A DNA stretch of 64,000 nt from Kaistia dalseonensis (GCF_030814715.1 NZ_JAUSVO010000003.1:248001-312000), one strand, 5' to 3'. Positions 26,146 to 34,341 are shown, counted from the first letter of the stretch. The notes: a model not told the origin generated them from the letters alone. Program-made: numbers and translations.

Positions 26146-26221
26146 GGTTGCGGGAGGTGGCTTCGATCCACCGGCCTTCAGGGTATGAACCTGACGAGCT
26201 ACCTGGCTGCTCTATCCCGCA
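26145..26221 (-). tRNA. Phage-borne initiator-type tRNA-Met (CAT)
   Basis: A 77-nt complete cloverleaf with encoded CCA (26147-26145). The anticodon loop TTCATAC carries CAT. The D stem has A11:T24, a bacterial initiator mark. The anticodon stem is A29:T41, G30:C40, G31:C39, the variant I recall for Rhizobiales initiators. The acceptor ends T1:A72, a weak pair where most bacterial initiators have a mismatch. The T loop is ATCGAAG, with A54 instead of T54. It lies between the NusG-like gene and the late genes, on the same strand. Confidence 0.85.
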
Positions 26222-26366
26222 GAATTTTGGTCGAGTTTTTGATGACGGGGAGCGACGAAGCTCTCCCCTGATGGGCCGGCGTATTGCCATCCAAGCGTTC
26301 GCTTGGGTCCGCACTGGCGCCCCGATGTCGTCTGGCGCCAGATATGGGACGTGTTCGCGGGCGATG

Positions 26367-27014
26367 TCAAGATGCAGATCGCAACGCCTCCAACTGGTTA
26401 TCGGCAAACTCAACGGGCGTTGCACGACCGAATATCTCAATCGCGACCTTGATCAGGCCCTGCCCGACGACATCCTCGACGAGCCCGCTGAAGCCGGCGA
26501 AGGGTCCGTCTTTCGCCCGGACCGGTGTGCCGACGGCGAAACGGTGCCGCGCAAGGTGGCGTTTGGCGCGGCCGCTCTCCGCGTCGGTCACGATGTCGTC
26601 GCGATCGAACCGGCCCGCCGCTTGTGCATCCTGCATCTTCTCGACATAGCCATTCGGGCAGGTCAGCACCCATCCGTCCATTTGCAGCGGTTTGCCGATG
26701 CCGTCGCAGGCCCTGAGCCGAAGCCAATCCATGCCACCGCGCGGTTCGGCGACGAAGACATAGCCCGTGAACAGGATGCGTTTCCGCTCCACGATCTTGC
26801 GCGACCGGGGATTGCGAAAGCGATGCTTCATCCGCGGCACATAGCTCGTGAAGCCGGCCTCGGCCATGGAAAGCTCAACCACCGTTTCGTGCTCGGATGG
26901 TTCCCCACCGCGCAACGGCGCCTTTCTGGTGGCCCCGAACCCAAGCGCGCAGACGAACCAGCGCCCTGCGGGATTTGTCGTCTGTGCTGACATTTTCGGC
27001 CCTATCGCTGACAT
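26367..27014 (-). CDS. NusG-family transcription factor (phage paralogue)
   Basis: A 215-residue protein from ATG 27014, 8 bases after the preceding stop. The NGN domain has RWFVCALGFGATRKA, AGFTSYVPRM and KRILFTGYVFVA. The KOW part has VGTPVRAKDGPFAGFSGLVEDV. Compared with host NusG it carries an insertion in the middle (about residues 100-140). A longer frame to 27416 overlaps the replication gene and is not NusG-like. It is the last gene of the early operon, before the tRNA and late genes, so a late antitermination role like RfaH is plausible. Confidence 0.82.
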   Translation of the reverse strand: MSAIGPKMSAQTTNPAGRWFVCALGFGATRKAPLRGGEPSEHETVVELSMAEAGFTSYVPRMKHRFRNPRSRKIVERKRILFTGYVFVAEPRGGMDWLRLRACDGIGKPLQMDGWVLTCPNGYVEKMQDAQAAGRFDRDDIVTDAESGRAKRHLARHRFAVGTPVRAKDGPFAGFSGLVEDVVGQGLIKVAIEIFGRATPVEFADNQLEALRSAS

Positions 27015-27022
27015 TTGTTGAT

Positions 27023-27934
27023 CTAAACCCGCTCGTTTTTTGGCTGCCCGTATCCAAATTCGATAAGGATATCGGCCGGGACCTGGCATCCTGCTGATCC
27101 GGGCCGCTCTCCCCAGTCGGCGAGCCATAGGCCGGAGCGCTTGAACTCGAGGATCTTGTTCCGCCACGCCTGGTCGGCCGGGATCTTCGAGGACGGCGGC
27201 GGCCGTCCGATTGCGTCGTTCTTCGCCTTCGCTTCCTCGACCATTCGAACGTAGTAGAGCCAAGTTCGGCCACGCTTTCCCCGCGCTTCGGCTGAACGCA
27301 GAACCGGCAAAATGTCGGTTTCTAGCGACCACCCTTTGTCGAGCAGGGTCCTGATCGGCGATAGATCGAGCAAGCTTGGCGATGCGTCGTCGACGAGGCC
27401 GGCAGCCTGCCGACATCGCGCTTCGATCCCATCGAGCTCCTGCTTGCCGCGCGGCGCGGATGCTGAGCGCAGCGAAGCATCTTCTTTCTGGATTCTGGAC
27501 TCTGGCTTCTGGGTATTAGGTGGATGCGTAGGTACCCTATTAGGTGACCTATTAGGTCCGTCTTTTTTTTCTGTGGTTTCAGTGACTTGCGACCAGCGCT
27601 TATTGACCGCGTTGGTGCCCTTCTGAGCCTTGGAAAAGTCCTTGATCATGCGGCGAGAGGTTATGATGCCCTTGCGTGTCACGCTCAGAACTCCGGCTTG
27701 TCGAAGCTCCGCTAAGTGCTCGCGGAGTTCGTCCACCGATGTTCCTGTCATGCGCGCTAATGCGTCATCTCCAGGTATCTCGCCGTTGAGCAGGAGGTGC
27801 CCATACGGCTCTGCCTCGTGCATGATGCAGAGGCATTCCATCCAAAGACCGCGGGCGCCAATGGAGACGGCACGAAGTGCCTGATCCCCGCGCCAGTCTC
27901 TCGGGTAGAATTTCATCCAGGGGGAGCCGCTCAT
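27023..27934 (-). CDS. Phage replication initiation/replisome organiser-like protein
   Basis: A 303-residue protein from ATG 27934 (GGGGA just upstream). The N-terminal winged-helix region (PWMKFYPRDWRGDQALRAVS, MECLCIMHEAEPYGHL, LAELRQAGVLSVTRKG) is typical of phage replication initiators. A hydrophilic linker follows (about 110-160). The C-terminal part has SLLDLSPIRTLLDKGW and AWRNKILEFKRSGLWL. It is encoded directly after the helicase and probably loads it at the origin. Confidence 0.7.
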   Translation of the reverse strand: MSGSPWMKFYPRDWRGDQALRAVSIGARGLWMECLCIMHEAEPYGHLLLNGEIPGDDALARMTGTSVDELREHLAELRQAGVLSVTRKGIITSRRMIKDFSKAQKGTNAVNKRWSQVTETTEKKDGPNRSPNRVPTHPPNTQKPESRIQKEDASLRSASAPRGKQELDGIEARCRQAAGLVDDASPSLLDLSPIRTLLDKGWSLETDILPVLRSAEARGKRGRTWLYYVRMVEEAKAKNDAIGRPPPSSKIPADQAWRNKILEFKRSGLWLADWGERPGSAGCQVPADILIEFGYGQPKNERV

Positions 27935-27946
27935 GCCGATCCCCAA

Positions 27947-29371
27947 TCACATCTGTCGGTCTGATACAGCGGAGAGCGAGACGTCGCACCAGAGGGGCAC
28001 GTTCCCGGTCGGGCCGAGGCGGTTCTTGCCCAGATCGAGATCCAGCGTGTTCTGGCAGTCGGCGAGCTCCTGCATCGCTTCCGGGTCGCCGGCCTTCACG
28101 CGCGCGTCCTGCGCGAGATAGTAAGCCGGACGGTAGAGCAGCCCGACGACATCTGCGTGCTCCTCGATGTTGCCGCTGTCGCGAAGATCGGACATGAACG
28201 GCCGCTTGACATCGCGTTGCTCGACGGAGCGCGACAGCTGCGCCAGCAGCACGACAGCGATCCCCAGGCGCTTCGCCATCGTCTTCGCGTGCAGCGCCAT
28301 CTCGCCCATCTCGTGGACCTTGTTGCCCTTGTAGCGGTCCGTCGCCTTGATGAGCCCGAGATAGTCGATATAGACGACACGGAGCGGCGTGCCGGCGCGT
28401 TCGAAGCGGTCCTTGACGATACGGACGCGAGATTCGATCTCGTGCATCGACAAGCCGCCGGCCGCGTCGATATGCAATGGCGCTGCGGCAAGGTTGTCGC
28501 GCGCCCAACGGATGTTCTCGTACCCACCCGATTCGAGATTGCCGGTAAGGATTTCGGCATAGGTCATCGGCCGTGACGACATCGACAATTCCGATGCCAT
28601 GACACGGGCGCCGATTTCCATCTGATCGAGCTCGAGCGAGTAGAAGGCTGCGCCGCCGCCCTTACGCGCCACACGGCGACTGGACGCTACGCCGAAGACC
28701 GATTTTCCCATGCCGGGCCGGCCGGCGATCACATAGAGCCGCCCAGGGCGATAGCCGCCGCTGATACGGCGATCGAGGTTATTGAAGCCGGTCGGAGTGC
28801 AGACGTCGCGCGAAGCAGCATCTTCGTTCTCGACATTCTGGACAATCCGATCGGCAATATCACCGATCGCGGCATCAGTTCGCTCCCGCGTCGCCGAGCC
28901 AGAGAGGAGCTGCAGGAGGCGAGCCTCCGCGTCCTCGATCTGGGATCGTGCCGTCATGTCGACGGGCGCGTCATAGGCGATATTGACGACGTCCTCGCCG
29001 ATCTTGATCAGCGAGCGACGGACGGCGAGATCATAGATCGCGCGGCCATAATCCTCCGCGTTGATGATCGTCGTCGCCTCGGCGGCCAGGCGCGCGAGAT
29101 ATTGCGGCACGTTCAGATCGCCAATGGCGAGATCGGGCGGCAGGAAGCTCTTCAGGGTGACCGGACTGGCGACCCGATCGGACCGGATCAGCTTTGTGGC
29201 GATGTCGAAGACCTGACCATGCACCGGCTCGGCGAAATGCTCCGGCTCCAGAAACCCGGCAACGCGATCGAGCGCTTTGTTGTTGAGCAGTATGGCCCCA
29301 AGCAGCGCCTGCTCAACATCGATATTCTGCGGCAACAAGCGCGACGCGGTACCGGGCTGGCCTTGGTTCAT
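27947..29371 (-). CDS. Replicative DNA helicase (DnaB family)
   Basis: A 474-residue hexameric helicase. The N-terminal domain has NIDVEQALLGAILLNNKAL (20-33). The RecA core has Walker A GRPGMGKS (217-224) and Walker B RVVYIDYLGLI (331-341), then VVLLAQLSRSVEQR. No intein or insertion is seen. It unwinds phage DNA and probably replaces host DnaB. It overlaps the upstream small gene by 4 bases. Confidence 0.94.
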   Translation of the reverse strand: MNQGQPGTASRLLPQNIDVEQALLGAILLNNKALDRVAGFLEPEHFAEPVHGQVFDIATKLIRSDRVASPVTLKSFLPPDLAIGDLNVPQYLARLAAEATTIINAEDYGRAIYDLAVRRSLIKIGEDVVNIAYDAPVDMTARSQIEDAEARLLQLLSGSATRERTDAAIGDIADRIVQNVENEDAASRDVCTPTGFNNLDRRISGGYRPGRLYVIAGRPGMGKSVFGVASSRRVARKGGGAAFYSLELDQMEIGARVMASELSMSSRPMTYAEILTGNLESGGYENIRWARDNLAAAPLHIDAAGGLSMHEIESRVRIVKDRFERAGTPLRVVYIDYLGLIKATDRYKGNKVHEMGEMALHAKTMAKRLGIAVVLLAQLSRSVEQRDVKRPFMSDLRDSGNIEEHADVVGLLYRPAYYLAQDARVKAGDPEAMQELADCQNTLDLDLGKNRLGPTGNVPLWCDVSLSAVSDRQM

Positions 29372-29658
29372 GCTGCCCGTTCCTCGCGAGGGGCGGCGAC
29401 GGGCTGCAGCGCCTGAACAGCCGACCGAATGGCCGCCTCGTGCGGGATCATCGCCTTGACGAAGCGATACATCTGCCCTGCCCGCTCGGCGCTGGCCTTG
29501 GTATCGGTAAGCGTTATGGTCGCGGCCGTGCTCGGCCAGCGCGCCGCGAAGACCTCAAGCTGCGAGACGATCCCCGCCAGATCCCGCGCGATCAGGAAGA
29601 GGTCGACGGCGACCTCGGCGAAGCTGGCATCCGGAAGGGTGAAAGTGTCATCGGCCAT
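29368..29658 (-). CDS. Small helical early protein, function unknown
   Basis: A 96-residue acidic helical protein (FAEVAVDLFLIARDLAGIVS) encoded between the GcrA-like gene and dnaB, with a 4-base overlap into dnaB. No family recognised. Constant linkage with the helicase could mean a loader or regulator, but this is a guess. Confidence 0.55.
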   Translation of the reverse strand: MADDTFTLPDASFAEVAVDLFLIARDLAGIVSQLEVFAARWPSTAATITLTDTKASAERAGQMYRFVKAMIPHEAAIRSAVQALQPVAAPREERAA

Positions 29659-30462
29659 CTAGGCGACCCTCCGGCGCGCATCCCGGGCCGTCGCCAATTC
29701 CTCGGCCAGCTTGACGGTGACGCGGGAGAAAAACCAAGTCGAGCACGCATCGCAGACGCGATTCTTGCGACCCGGCGGCACTGGGTTGCCACAGACCATG
29801 CCGTAATGGGTCACCGGCTCTTCGGGCAGCAATACCTTGCAGACGAACTCGCGCGACTTCAAAAACGATACGCGGTGCGTTCCCGTGGGCAGCACAGGCG
29901 ATGCTGGCAATACGGCCGCGCGCCGCGGCGCGGGTACAGGGGTCACGATTGAGGGGGCGGCAACGCGCTTGGTCCGCGCCGGTCGCCTGACCTTCTTCGT
30001 AGCGGGCAGGCGCGCAGCGGGCGCTCGTGGGGGACGAGGCGCTGGCGCTTTCGACCCGGCTTCGCGCTTCTCGACGCCGATTGCGTCCCGATTTCGCATG
30101 ACGAAGCCGGAGACGGCGCTCCGTGTCGCGCCGTGTCTTGCGCCGATTGCTGCAAAGCTCAGGCCTTCGGCCAGGCCGGACTGGATGGCCGCGATGGTGG
30201 CGGCGGTCGACATGTCGCCCCAGGGGCGATGGTTGGCGGAGGAAGGCGCCGGCGTTGGACGGCTCCCCTCCTCCGCCCTTCCGGCCGGCGCCGAGGCGAC
30301 GACCAGGTTCAAAGGGGGCGATGCCGGGATTCCGACCTCGGCAAGCTTCGCCTCGACCTCGCCGCGCAGGCGGCCGGTCTCGGCTATGATCTGGTCCAGC
30401 GGATAGCCGAGGCCGACATAGTCCCGGAGGTCGGCGACCTGGTCTTCGGTCCAGCCGGTCAT
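29659..30462 (-). CDS. GcrA-like cell-cycle regulator
   Basis: A 267-residue protein from ATG 30462 (ATGA overlap with the upstream stop). The N-terminus MTGWTEDQVADLRDYVGLGY is a GcrA HTH; a second HTH-like part occurs at IQSGLAEGLSFAAIGARHG. After a basic Ala/Pro linker, the C-terminus (EFVCKVLLPEEP, GMVCGNPVPPGRKNRVCDAC) has Cys pairs like the RNAP-binding end of GcrA. GcrA acts with sigma-70 at GANTC-methylated promoters, so this homologue could link phage genes to the host cell cycle. Twice normal GcrA length. Confidence 0.72.
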   Translation of the reverse strand: MTGWTEDQVADLRDYVGLGYPLDQIIAETGRLRGEVEAKLAEVGIPASPPLNLVVASAPAGRAEEGSRPTPAPSSANHRPWGDMSTAATIAAIQSGLAEGLSFAAIGARHGATRSAVSGFVMRNRDAIGVEKREAGSKAPAPRPPRAPAARLPATKKVRRPARTKRVAAPSIVTPVPAPRRAAVLPASPVLPTGTHRVSFLKSREFVCKVLLPEEPVTHYGMVCGNPVPPGRKNRVCDACSTWFFSRVTVKLAEELATARDARRRVA

Positions 30463-30989
30463 GCTGCGTTCGCCTTGGCACGACGGGGCGTCAGATGAAG
30501 CAAGCCCGTGGTTTGGTTCGCGGCGAAGAGCGCGCGGTTGGAAATGTGCAGGCGCCGGCATGCCTCGCGCACCCTGCTGTCCGCAGCGCCATATTCGCTG
30601 ATCAGTTCCTTGACGGTCGGACCAAGCGGAAATTCGGTCATCAGCCGGGGCAGGTCGGCCATGAGCAGGTCGGAGAATGCCTCGGCGCTACCGGGCGCAA
30701 TGGCTGGCAGGGGCGGGATGATGGCCGGCTTGGCGACGGCCTCGACGATGGTAGCCATACTGGTCTGAGGCTCGGCGGGGAGATCAACGGCCGGTGCGAC
30801 CGGGTTCACGATCTCGGCGTCGTCAGCCGGTTGCACATTGATCCTGGTCGAGCCGCGATCCTCGATCGCCTGCAGCGCGGCGAGAGCCGTATCCAGCCCG
30901 GTGACCTGCACCGTGAGCGCGGAGATTTCGGCCTGCACCGCATCGCGCTCCGCGGCGATCAGGTTCATGGCATTGGCAATGGCATTCAT
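30459..30989 (-). CDS. Coiled-coil early protein, function unknown
   Basis: A 176-residue protein. Residues 1-45 are a coiled coil (MNLIAAERDAVQAEISAL). The middle is Pro/Ala/Val-rich. The C-terminal 60 residues (MTEFPLGPTVKELISEYGA, VREACRRLHISNRAL) look like a winged helix. It may bind DNA. Four-base overlaps on both sides mark it as part of the operon. Confidence 0.55.
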   Translation of the reverse strand: MNAIANAMNLIAAERDAVQAEISALTVQVTGLDTALAALQAIEDRGSTRINVQPADDAEIVNPVAPAVDLPAEPQTSMATIVEAVAKPAIIPPLPAIAPGSAEAFSDLLMADLPRLMTEFPLGPTVKELISEYGAADSRVREACRRLHISNRALFAANQTTGLLHLTPRRAKANAA

Positions 30990-31186
30990 GCTGCATCTCC
31001 TTGTTCTGCTTTGATTTTCCGGATGGCCTCTTCATTGGCCTGAAGCCAGCGAAGCGTGGTGCCGACGGCGTCGAGGTCGGCCGCGATCATCGTTGCCTCG
31101 GCCTGCCGTGGAGCCGGGCCGCCATTCATGCGGCGGCGCGCCACGTCGACGGCCTGGATCTGACGGGAGAGCGACACCTTGGTCAT
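30986..31186 (-). CDS. Small early protein, function unknown
   Basis: A 66-residue helical protein (LSRQIQAVDVARRRMNGG, ATTLRWLQANEEAIRKIK-like end). It overlaps both neighbours by 4 bases. Short helical proteins of this form precede phage recombination or replication genes in related prophages. No family assigned. Confidence 0.52.
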   Translation of the reverse strand: MTKVSLSRQIQAVDVARRRMNGGPAPRQAEATMIAADLDAVGTTLRWLQANEEAIRKIKAEQGDAA

Positions 31187-31749
31187 TCCGCGGCCCCCGC
31201 AAAGAGCGGCGTCAATTCCGTGGCAAGCGCCGGCCGGAGTTGCGCGGCGCGCCAGTACCAGAGCGCAGCGGCGTCGCTCTCGTCATAATTCTTGGGATCG
31301 AGGCCAAGCCGCCTGCAGCGCTCCATGACGCAGAACTTCGACGCTTCGCTGTCGAGATTGCCGCTCCCACGAAGAGCATGACCCTTGTAGATGAACTGGT
31401 GTCCGCCGATGAAGAAAGCGCGCACGGTCGATGGATGCACAATAATTGGCGGGGGAATCCCCTTAAGCCTGCAGACGAGAGCGGCAGTCGTTGCAAGGCC
31501 AATCAGCCTCATTCCTTCGTCTGCCGGATTGCGCTGGCGCATCATCGGCGCCTCAATGACCACATAGCGGGGCGGGAACGCGCTGAACCGATCCCAGAGG
31601 TGCCGGAACAGGGCAAGATGGAGATCAGTGTAGTGCGCGCCCTCCGGCGTTAGCCGAACGGTCCCAAGCCGAGGGAACCTGTCGAGCTCGCCCTCAGCCC
31701 AGCCCGTTTGACGGGCCAGGTCCAATGTGAGCAGCGTTGCGTCCGCCAT
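31183..31749 (-). CDS. RuvC-like Holliday junction nuclease
   Basis: A 188-residue protein from ATG 31749 (GTG 31758 is an alternative). The RNase-H-like fold shows LLTLDLARQTGWAEG with the first Asp, RYVVIEAPMM with the Glu, and YDESDAAALWYW with the C-terminal acidic pair. These match phage RuvC-family junction resolvases that trim branches before packaging. Located in the early operon between replication and regulatory genes. Confidence 0.78.
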   Translation of the reverse strand: MADATLLTLDLARQTGWAEGELDRFPRLGTVRLTPEGAHYTDLHLALFRHLWDRFSAFPPRYVVIEAPMMRQRNPADEGMRLIGLATTAALVCRLKGIPPPIIVHPSTVRAFFIGGHQFIYKGHALRGSGNLDSEASKFCVMERCRRLGLDPKNYDESDAAALWYWRAAQLRPALATELTPLFAGAAE

Positions 31750-31758
31750 GTCAGGCAC

Positions 31759-32328
31759 TCAGTTCGGCCGCAGCGTGGCGTCGATCTCGTCGGAGAGCGC
31801 CTGATCAGCCGCCCCGGCCCGCCCGGCCTTCTTGCGCGCGGCCGCTTCCTTCGCCTTGGCGACCTCGCTGGCGCTGTCCCACTGCTCCTGTTCGGCGAGG
31901 CGCTCCGTCACCGTCTTGTCAACGGCCGGGATATCCTCCGCGAGCTCGGCCTCGGTGCGCGCCTTGCGCTCGGCGTCGTTGCCGATCGCCGCATCATCGA
32001 TGACGTCTCGAACAGCCGAGCCGAGATCGTCGAACGCGTCCGCCTGGTCGAAATAGCCCAGGCGATCGGCAAGGATCATCGCGTCCCTAAGGCACGATTG
32101 CCGCTTCTGATCGTCCATCTTGTCGAGGCCGGCGATGAAGCCGAAAGCCTTGCGATGAATGCCGTAGCGCTCGGTGAAGGTCTTCGTAGCCTGCCCCGCC
32201 AGGCCACCATATTCGGAGGCGTGCGCCTTTTGCCGCGAGACCTCGGCGACGGCCGCCTTGACCTCCTCCACCGACGGCAGGCGCTTCGGCCCCGTCGATT
32301 CCTGCTTCTTCTTCCGGCCTCGTGCCAT
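31759..32328 (-). CDS. Helical phage protein of the replication region
   Basis: A 189-residue protein. The N-terminus is strongly basic (MARGRKKKQES). The middle (SEYGGLAGQATKTFTERYGI, MDDQKRQSCLRDAMILADRLGYF) is recurrent in Rhizobiales prophages. The C-terminal 60 residues form a charged coiled coil. DNA binding is possible from the basic end. I do not recognise a named family. Confidence 0.58.
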   Translation of the reverse strand: MARGRKKKQESTGPKRLPSVEEVKAAVAEVSRQKAHASEYGGLAGQATKTFTERYGIHRKAFGFIAGLDKMDDQKRQSCLRDAMILADRLGYFDQADAFDDLGSAVRDVIDDAAIGNDAERKARTEAELAEDIPAVDKTVTERLAEQEQWDSASEVAKAKEAAARKKAGRAGAADQALSDEIDATLRPN

Positions 32329-32330
32329 GG

Positions 32331-32831
32331 TCAGAGCTTCCTTTCCGGTTCGGCGCCCGATCGCATGATCAGCAGCGCCTGCTTGAGACCGGCGAGCCGT
32401 TCGATCGCCTGGTCGATTTCGGGAATGGTCAGGTCGATGTCGCGCGCGTCGAAATCGCCATCGGCAAGGCCGCCGGTGACCGCGATGACGACATCCGATG
32501 TCTCCTGCGTGATCTGGCCGATCGACTGCACCAGCGTCGCCCCGGTCGCCTGCGCATGGGCGCGGACGATGGTCCAGCCCTGCCGAGCCGCCAGTTGGCG
32601 GGTTACGATCGGGTCGCCCGCGTCGGCCTCGAGGTCGAGCAGCACATCGGCCGGGATGAAGTCTTCGGCGCGATCGGCGAGACGATAGCGGCTGATCGTT
32701 TGATGCGAAACGCGCGTGATCGACGCCGCGCTCTCCTGCCCGCCGCAGGCATCGACGAGACGGCGCGTTGCCGCCTTCAGCGCCTGCAGGTCATCGACAT
32801 TCGTCTTGCGGCCAAGGGGAGCTGGGCTCAT
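32331..32831 (-). CDS. CII-like phage regulatory protein
   Basis: A 166-residue protein. LKAATRRLVDACGGQESAA followed by VSHQTISRYRLADRAEDFIP is the HTH pattern of P2 CII/CP76-type regulators. The C-terminal half is a helical bundle (FDARDIDLTIPEIDQAIERL). It may promote lysogeny or replication choice. It is followed 2 bases later by the preceding helical protein gene. Confidence 0.65.
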   Translation of the reverse strand: MSPAPLGRKTNVDDLQALKAATRRLVDACGGQESAASITRVSHQTISRYRLADRAEDFIPADVLLDLEADAGDPIVTRQLAARQGWTIVRAHAQATGATLVQSIGQITQETSDVVIAVTGGLADGDFDARDIDLTIPEIDQAIERLAGLKQALLIMRSGAEPERKL

Positions 32832-33022
32832 GTGCAGGAAACCTCTGCTTGCGCGGTGACGCCCGCGTCACGGCATTGCAAATTCGCGTCGACAGGACGG
32901 GGACGGGGCAACCACGGAAATGAAGGCAGGACGAAATCGGCCGGCTCGGCGCGCAGCGACGCGTCGGCAGCGGCGAGGAGCCGCGCGATGAACGACGTCT
33001 CGGACGGCGCCGGGGCGTTCAT
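32828..33022 (-). CDS. Small early protein, function unknown
   Basis: A 64-residue product from ATG 33022 (MNAPAPSETSFIARLL). A TTG at 33049 could add 9 residues. Helical N-terminus and a Pro/Arg-rich middle (PSFPWLPRPRPVD). The stop overlaps the CII-like start by 4 bases. No family recognised. Confidence 0.48.
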   Translation of the reverse strand: MNAPAPSETSFIARLLAAADASLRAEPADFVLPSFPWLPRPRPVDANLQCRDAGVTAQAEVSCT

Positions 33023-33143
33023 GGCCGCGCGCCCGGTTGAAATGGCCAACGGCGCCCCTCGGCTGGGGTCAGGAAGCCGAGAGGCGCCGCCACCACACGC
33101 GGGGAGGATGTCGCGCGCGGAAGGGGAAAAGAGCGAGAGGCCA

Positions 33144-33275
33144 TTACAGCAGCCTCCAGACGACGAAGATGATGGCGACCCAGGCCGCGACCGTGCCGAT
33201 GACGGTGCCGATCCAAACGCGCCGAACGAACCGCTGCATCTTCATGAATTCATGATCGAAATGGTTCTGGCTCAT
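33144..33275 (-). CDS. Small single-pass membrane protein
   Basis: A 43-residue protein from ATG 33275, which overlaps the preceding stop (ATGA). MSQNHFDHEFMKMQRFVRR is a charged N-terminus and WIGTVIGTVAAWVAIIFVVW a single membrane helix, written here in part: TVIGTVAAWVAIIFVV. Too short for most gene finders. It could be a superinfection-exclusion or regulatory peptide. Confidence 0.58.
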   Translation of the reverse strand: MSQNHFDHEFMKMQRFVRRVWIGTVIGTVAAWVAIIFVVWRLL

Positions 33276-33370
33276 GTCAGCGCCGTCCATAAGAGGCAGG
33301 TCAGGGTGAAGAGCGCGGCGGCCTTGAGGGTGACGGACAGCCAGAAGGTCGTTGAAAGCCAGAGGGTCAT
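33272..33370 (-). CDS. Very small membrane protein
   Basis: A 32-residue product from ATG 33370, which has GAGG 8 bases upstream. An in-frame ATG at 33409 lacks a ribosome site. Sequence LSTTFWLSVTLKAAALFTL is one membrane helix. Overlap with the next small membrane gene by 4 bases indicates coupled translation of the pair. Confidence 0.45.
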   Translation of the reverse strand: MTLWLSTTFWLSVTLKAAALFTLTCLLWTALT

Positions 33371-33481
33371 GATGCTGGCCTCATTGATGCCGAGCGACGA
33401 AACCGCCATGCTGAATATGTGCGGCGGGCCACTGGCATGGCGCCGCCGCGATCCACACCGATCGGATGGAGGTCGACCGAC

Positions 33482-33760
33482 ATGGAAACGAAGGAAGCCG
33501 AAGACCGGCTCATCGTTCTCGAACTCATCGTCTTCGCTGTTGTCGCCGCGCTGCGTCGCCGCGAAATTGCGGATGACGACTTTCTGGAAGAGGTCCACAT
33601 GCTCGTCGGCAACCGTGTCGCCGGAAACGATGAGCAGACCGCAATCATCCGCGAATGGATTGACCGACAGTATGGCGGCCAAAGCGGGTCAATCGGGGAA
33701 ATCCTCGGCGATCTCGTCGCGGCCGCCAAGCGCAGGCAGGCCAGCAAGGAGGACGAATAA
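33482..33760 (+). CDS. Plus-strand accessory protein, function unknown
   Basis: A 92-residue helical protein (METKEAEDRLIVLELIVFA, then DDDFLEEVHMLVGNRV). It is on the plus strand within the leftward operon and converges with the 33765-34121 gene. It could be expressed in the lysogen. No family recognised. Confidence 0.5.
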   Translation: METKEAEDRLIVLELIVFAVVAALRRREIADDDFLEEVHMLVGNRVAGNDEQTAIIREWIDRQYGGQSGSIGEILGDLVAAAKRRQASKEDE

Positions 33761-33764
33761 GCGA

Positions 33765-34121
33765 TCATCGCCGCAGATCCGCAAGGAACATCAAGGCGCG
33801 CTGCCCGGCGTTCGCGCCAGCCAGACCGAACGCCATCAGCGCATTGCCGCGAATGCGAATGCCGTGGCGTCGTGCGTAGCGGAAGACTTCCGCGTAATGC
33901 TTCCGGTGGATCGTGTTGCGGATGGGCCGGCCGTTTTCGTCATGCGGTCCACCAAGCGATGCCCACTCGGCGCGGATCATCGGTCCGATGCGCCGCAGCG
34001 CGGCACCGCTATTGATGGGTGTCTCGCCGACCATGTTCGATTGCCGGATACGGAGCATCTCCTGGTAGAGCGCACCGCCATTGGGCAGCGACAGGAGAAG
34101 GGTAACGGGGCCGAGGGTCAT
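33765..34121 (-). CDS. Early protein, function unknown
   Basis: A 118-residue protein directly downstream of the Cro gene, with a 4-base overlap. Helix-rich with RRIGPMIRAEWASLGGPHD and a basic second half (NTIHRKHYAEVFRYARRHGI). It may bind nucleic acid. No named family. Confidence 0.55.
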   Translation of the reverse strand: MTLGPVTLLLSLPNGGALYQEMLRIRQSNMVGETPINSGAALRRIGPMIRAEWASLGGPHDENGRPIRNTIHRKHYAEVFRYARRHGIRIRGNALMAFGLAGANAGQRALMFLADLRR

Positions 34122-34333
34122 GATGCGGCGCGCTCCTCGCGCGGGTAGAGGTCCGGGCGAAGGTCGTGGCGGGAGATCCCGGTGATCCGCTCCACTTCAA
34201 GGACGCGTTCAGCCGGCACGTGCTTTTGTGCCCATCGGGTCACAGTGGCCTTGTTGACCGATACGGCTCGAGCCACGTCGATCAACCGAAGCCCGCGCGG
34301 GGCGAGAAGAGAGGCGAGATTGATGTCGGTCAT
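34118..34333 (-). CDS. Cro-type regulator (YdaS family)
   Basis: A 71-residue HTH protein from ATG 34333. LRLIDVARAVSVNKATVTRW is the helix-turn-helix and VLEVERITGISRHDLRPDLYP the diagnostic YdaS/Cro C-terminus. As first gene of the leftward early operon it should repress the repressor gene and start lytic growth. The promoter at 34370-34342 ends 9 bases before the ATG, so its mRNA has almost no leader. Confidence 0.85.
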   Translation of the reverse strand: MTDINLASLLAPRGLRLIDVARAVSVNKATVTRWAQKHVPAERVLEVERITGISRHDLRPDLYPREERAAS

Positions 34334-34341
34334 GACGACAG

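Noticed and set aside
26132-26440. 102-residue minus-strand frame over the phage tRNA
   Set aside because: It reads through the tRNA gene and has no homology-like features.
27015-27416. N-terminal extension of the NusG-like protein
   Set aside because: It overlaps the replication gene in another frame and lacks NusG similarity; ATG 27014 gives the normal domain start.
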